Shown here piece after piece: positions 63,908 through 64,000 of a DNA stretch of 64,000 nucleotides; positions within the stretch are counted from its first letter, which is position 1; every line of letters starts with the position of its first letter. The DNA comes from [Mycobacterium] zoologicum (lineage in GTDB: Bacteria; Actinomycetota; Actinomycetes; Mycobacteriales; Mycobacteriaceae). Below the pieces are notes generated by a model, which worked only from the letters and a program-made list of their open reading frames with translations, made no database searches and was not told where the DNA came from. The stretch covers positions 2,231,415 to 2,295,414 of the forward strand of contig NZ_CP083985.1 in assembly GCF_020172665.1 (NCBI RefSeq), read 5' to 3'. Position numbers and translations under genes: made by a program.

Positions 63908-64000
63908 ATCCGGTGATTGTTGATATCGATAGGGTCGGCAGTTTCGGGATGGGCGGCTGGCAGCAGCTGTGATGGACTCACACTTGGCAAGCCCTTTGGG

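Larger units (their letters stand above)
63389..64000. other. Decayed intergenic region with gene remnants
   Basis: From the last MazF stop to the window edge I see no intact gene. It holds a truncated Fic remnant on the minus strand (63664-63846) and an imperfect 58-bp direct repeat (63466-63523 and 63850-63907), both interrupted by stops. The rest has no supported coding content. Confidence 0.6.

Overview
The window is high-GC mycobacterial chromosome, most likely from a fast-growing environmental species (Mycolicibacterium type). The lineage is shown by an antigen 85 mycolyltransferase, a PPE protein, two MmpS/MmpL pairs, a fatty-acyl-AMP ligase, F420-type LLM oxidoreductases, a long isocitrate lyase 2, and boxes matching the IdeR (iron) and KstR (sterol) consensus motifs. 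Gene order recalls a scattered version of M. tuberculosis Rv1876-Rv1987 (bfrA, Rv1877, fbpB, Rv1891, Rv1894c, dtd, Rv1898, cinA, Rv1904, aceA, tpx, Rv1987) with many insertions. These ortholog names come from recalled protein sequences, not from a search. No rRNA, tRNA, CRISPR array, intact insertion sequence or prophage was seen.

Layout. 1-7 kb: an iron-box gene and bacterioferritin bfrA, a drug exporter, an AhpD-like protein, a CocE-type hydrolase, and fbpB with a strong intrinsic terminator. 7.5-15 kb: a DUF7159 protein, a YceI-like protein, a secreted Rv1891 homolog, 6-phosphogluconate dehydrogenase, then a tightly overlapping five-gene MoxR/DUF58 operon. 15-24 kb: a flavin monooxygenase with a perfect KstR box, a HAD phosphatase, cinA, a lipase-maturation-factor-like protein, dtd, and an operon of STAS, PAP2, YaaA and a VanX-like lipoprotein. 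24-32 kb: ceramidase, an acyltransferase/SGNH pair, an SDR, an HD protein beside the stub of a deleted AraC regulator, and aceA2.

32-47 kb is a cell-envelope lipid region. It holds two mmpS-mmpL operons, each with a TetR gene and a 16-bp perfect palindrome at the promoter, around an LLM enzyme, a FAAL and a PPE-SVP protein. A TetR-divergent pair follows (metal-dependent hydrolase and a polytopic membrane protein). 47-59 kb: MazEF9, an enoyl-CoA hydratase, a KstR-boxed ketosteroid-dehydrogenase-like flavoprotein, a lysozyme-like secreted protein, two exported FKBP-like paralogs, a ParD-like/zeta toxin-antitoxin pair, tpx, an LLM enzyme, a CBM2 protein, a nitronate monooxygenase and an alpha/beta hydrolase. 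59-64 kb: a GMC oxidoreductase, YaeQ, and two back-to-back MazEF modules whose promoters look leaderless and carry clear operators. The end is a decayed stretch with a truncated Fic gene and an imperfect 58-bp direct repeat.

The strongest leads are regulatory: one IdeR box, two perfect KstR boxes, operator pairs at both mmpS-mmpL promoters, and helically phased repeats in the toxin-antitoxin promoters. The ParD-like/zeta pair and the paired acyltransferase/SGNH genes are the best candidates for little-described systems.
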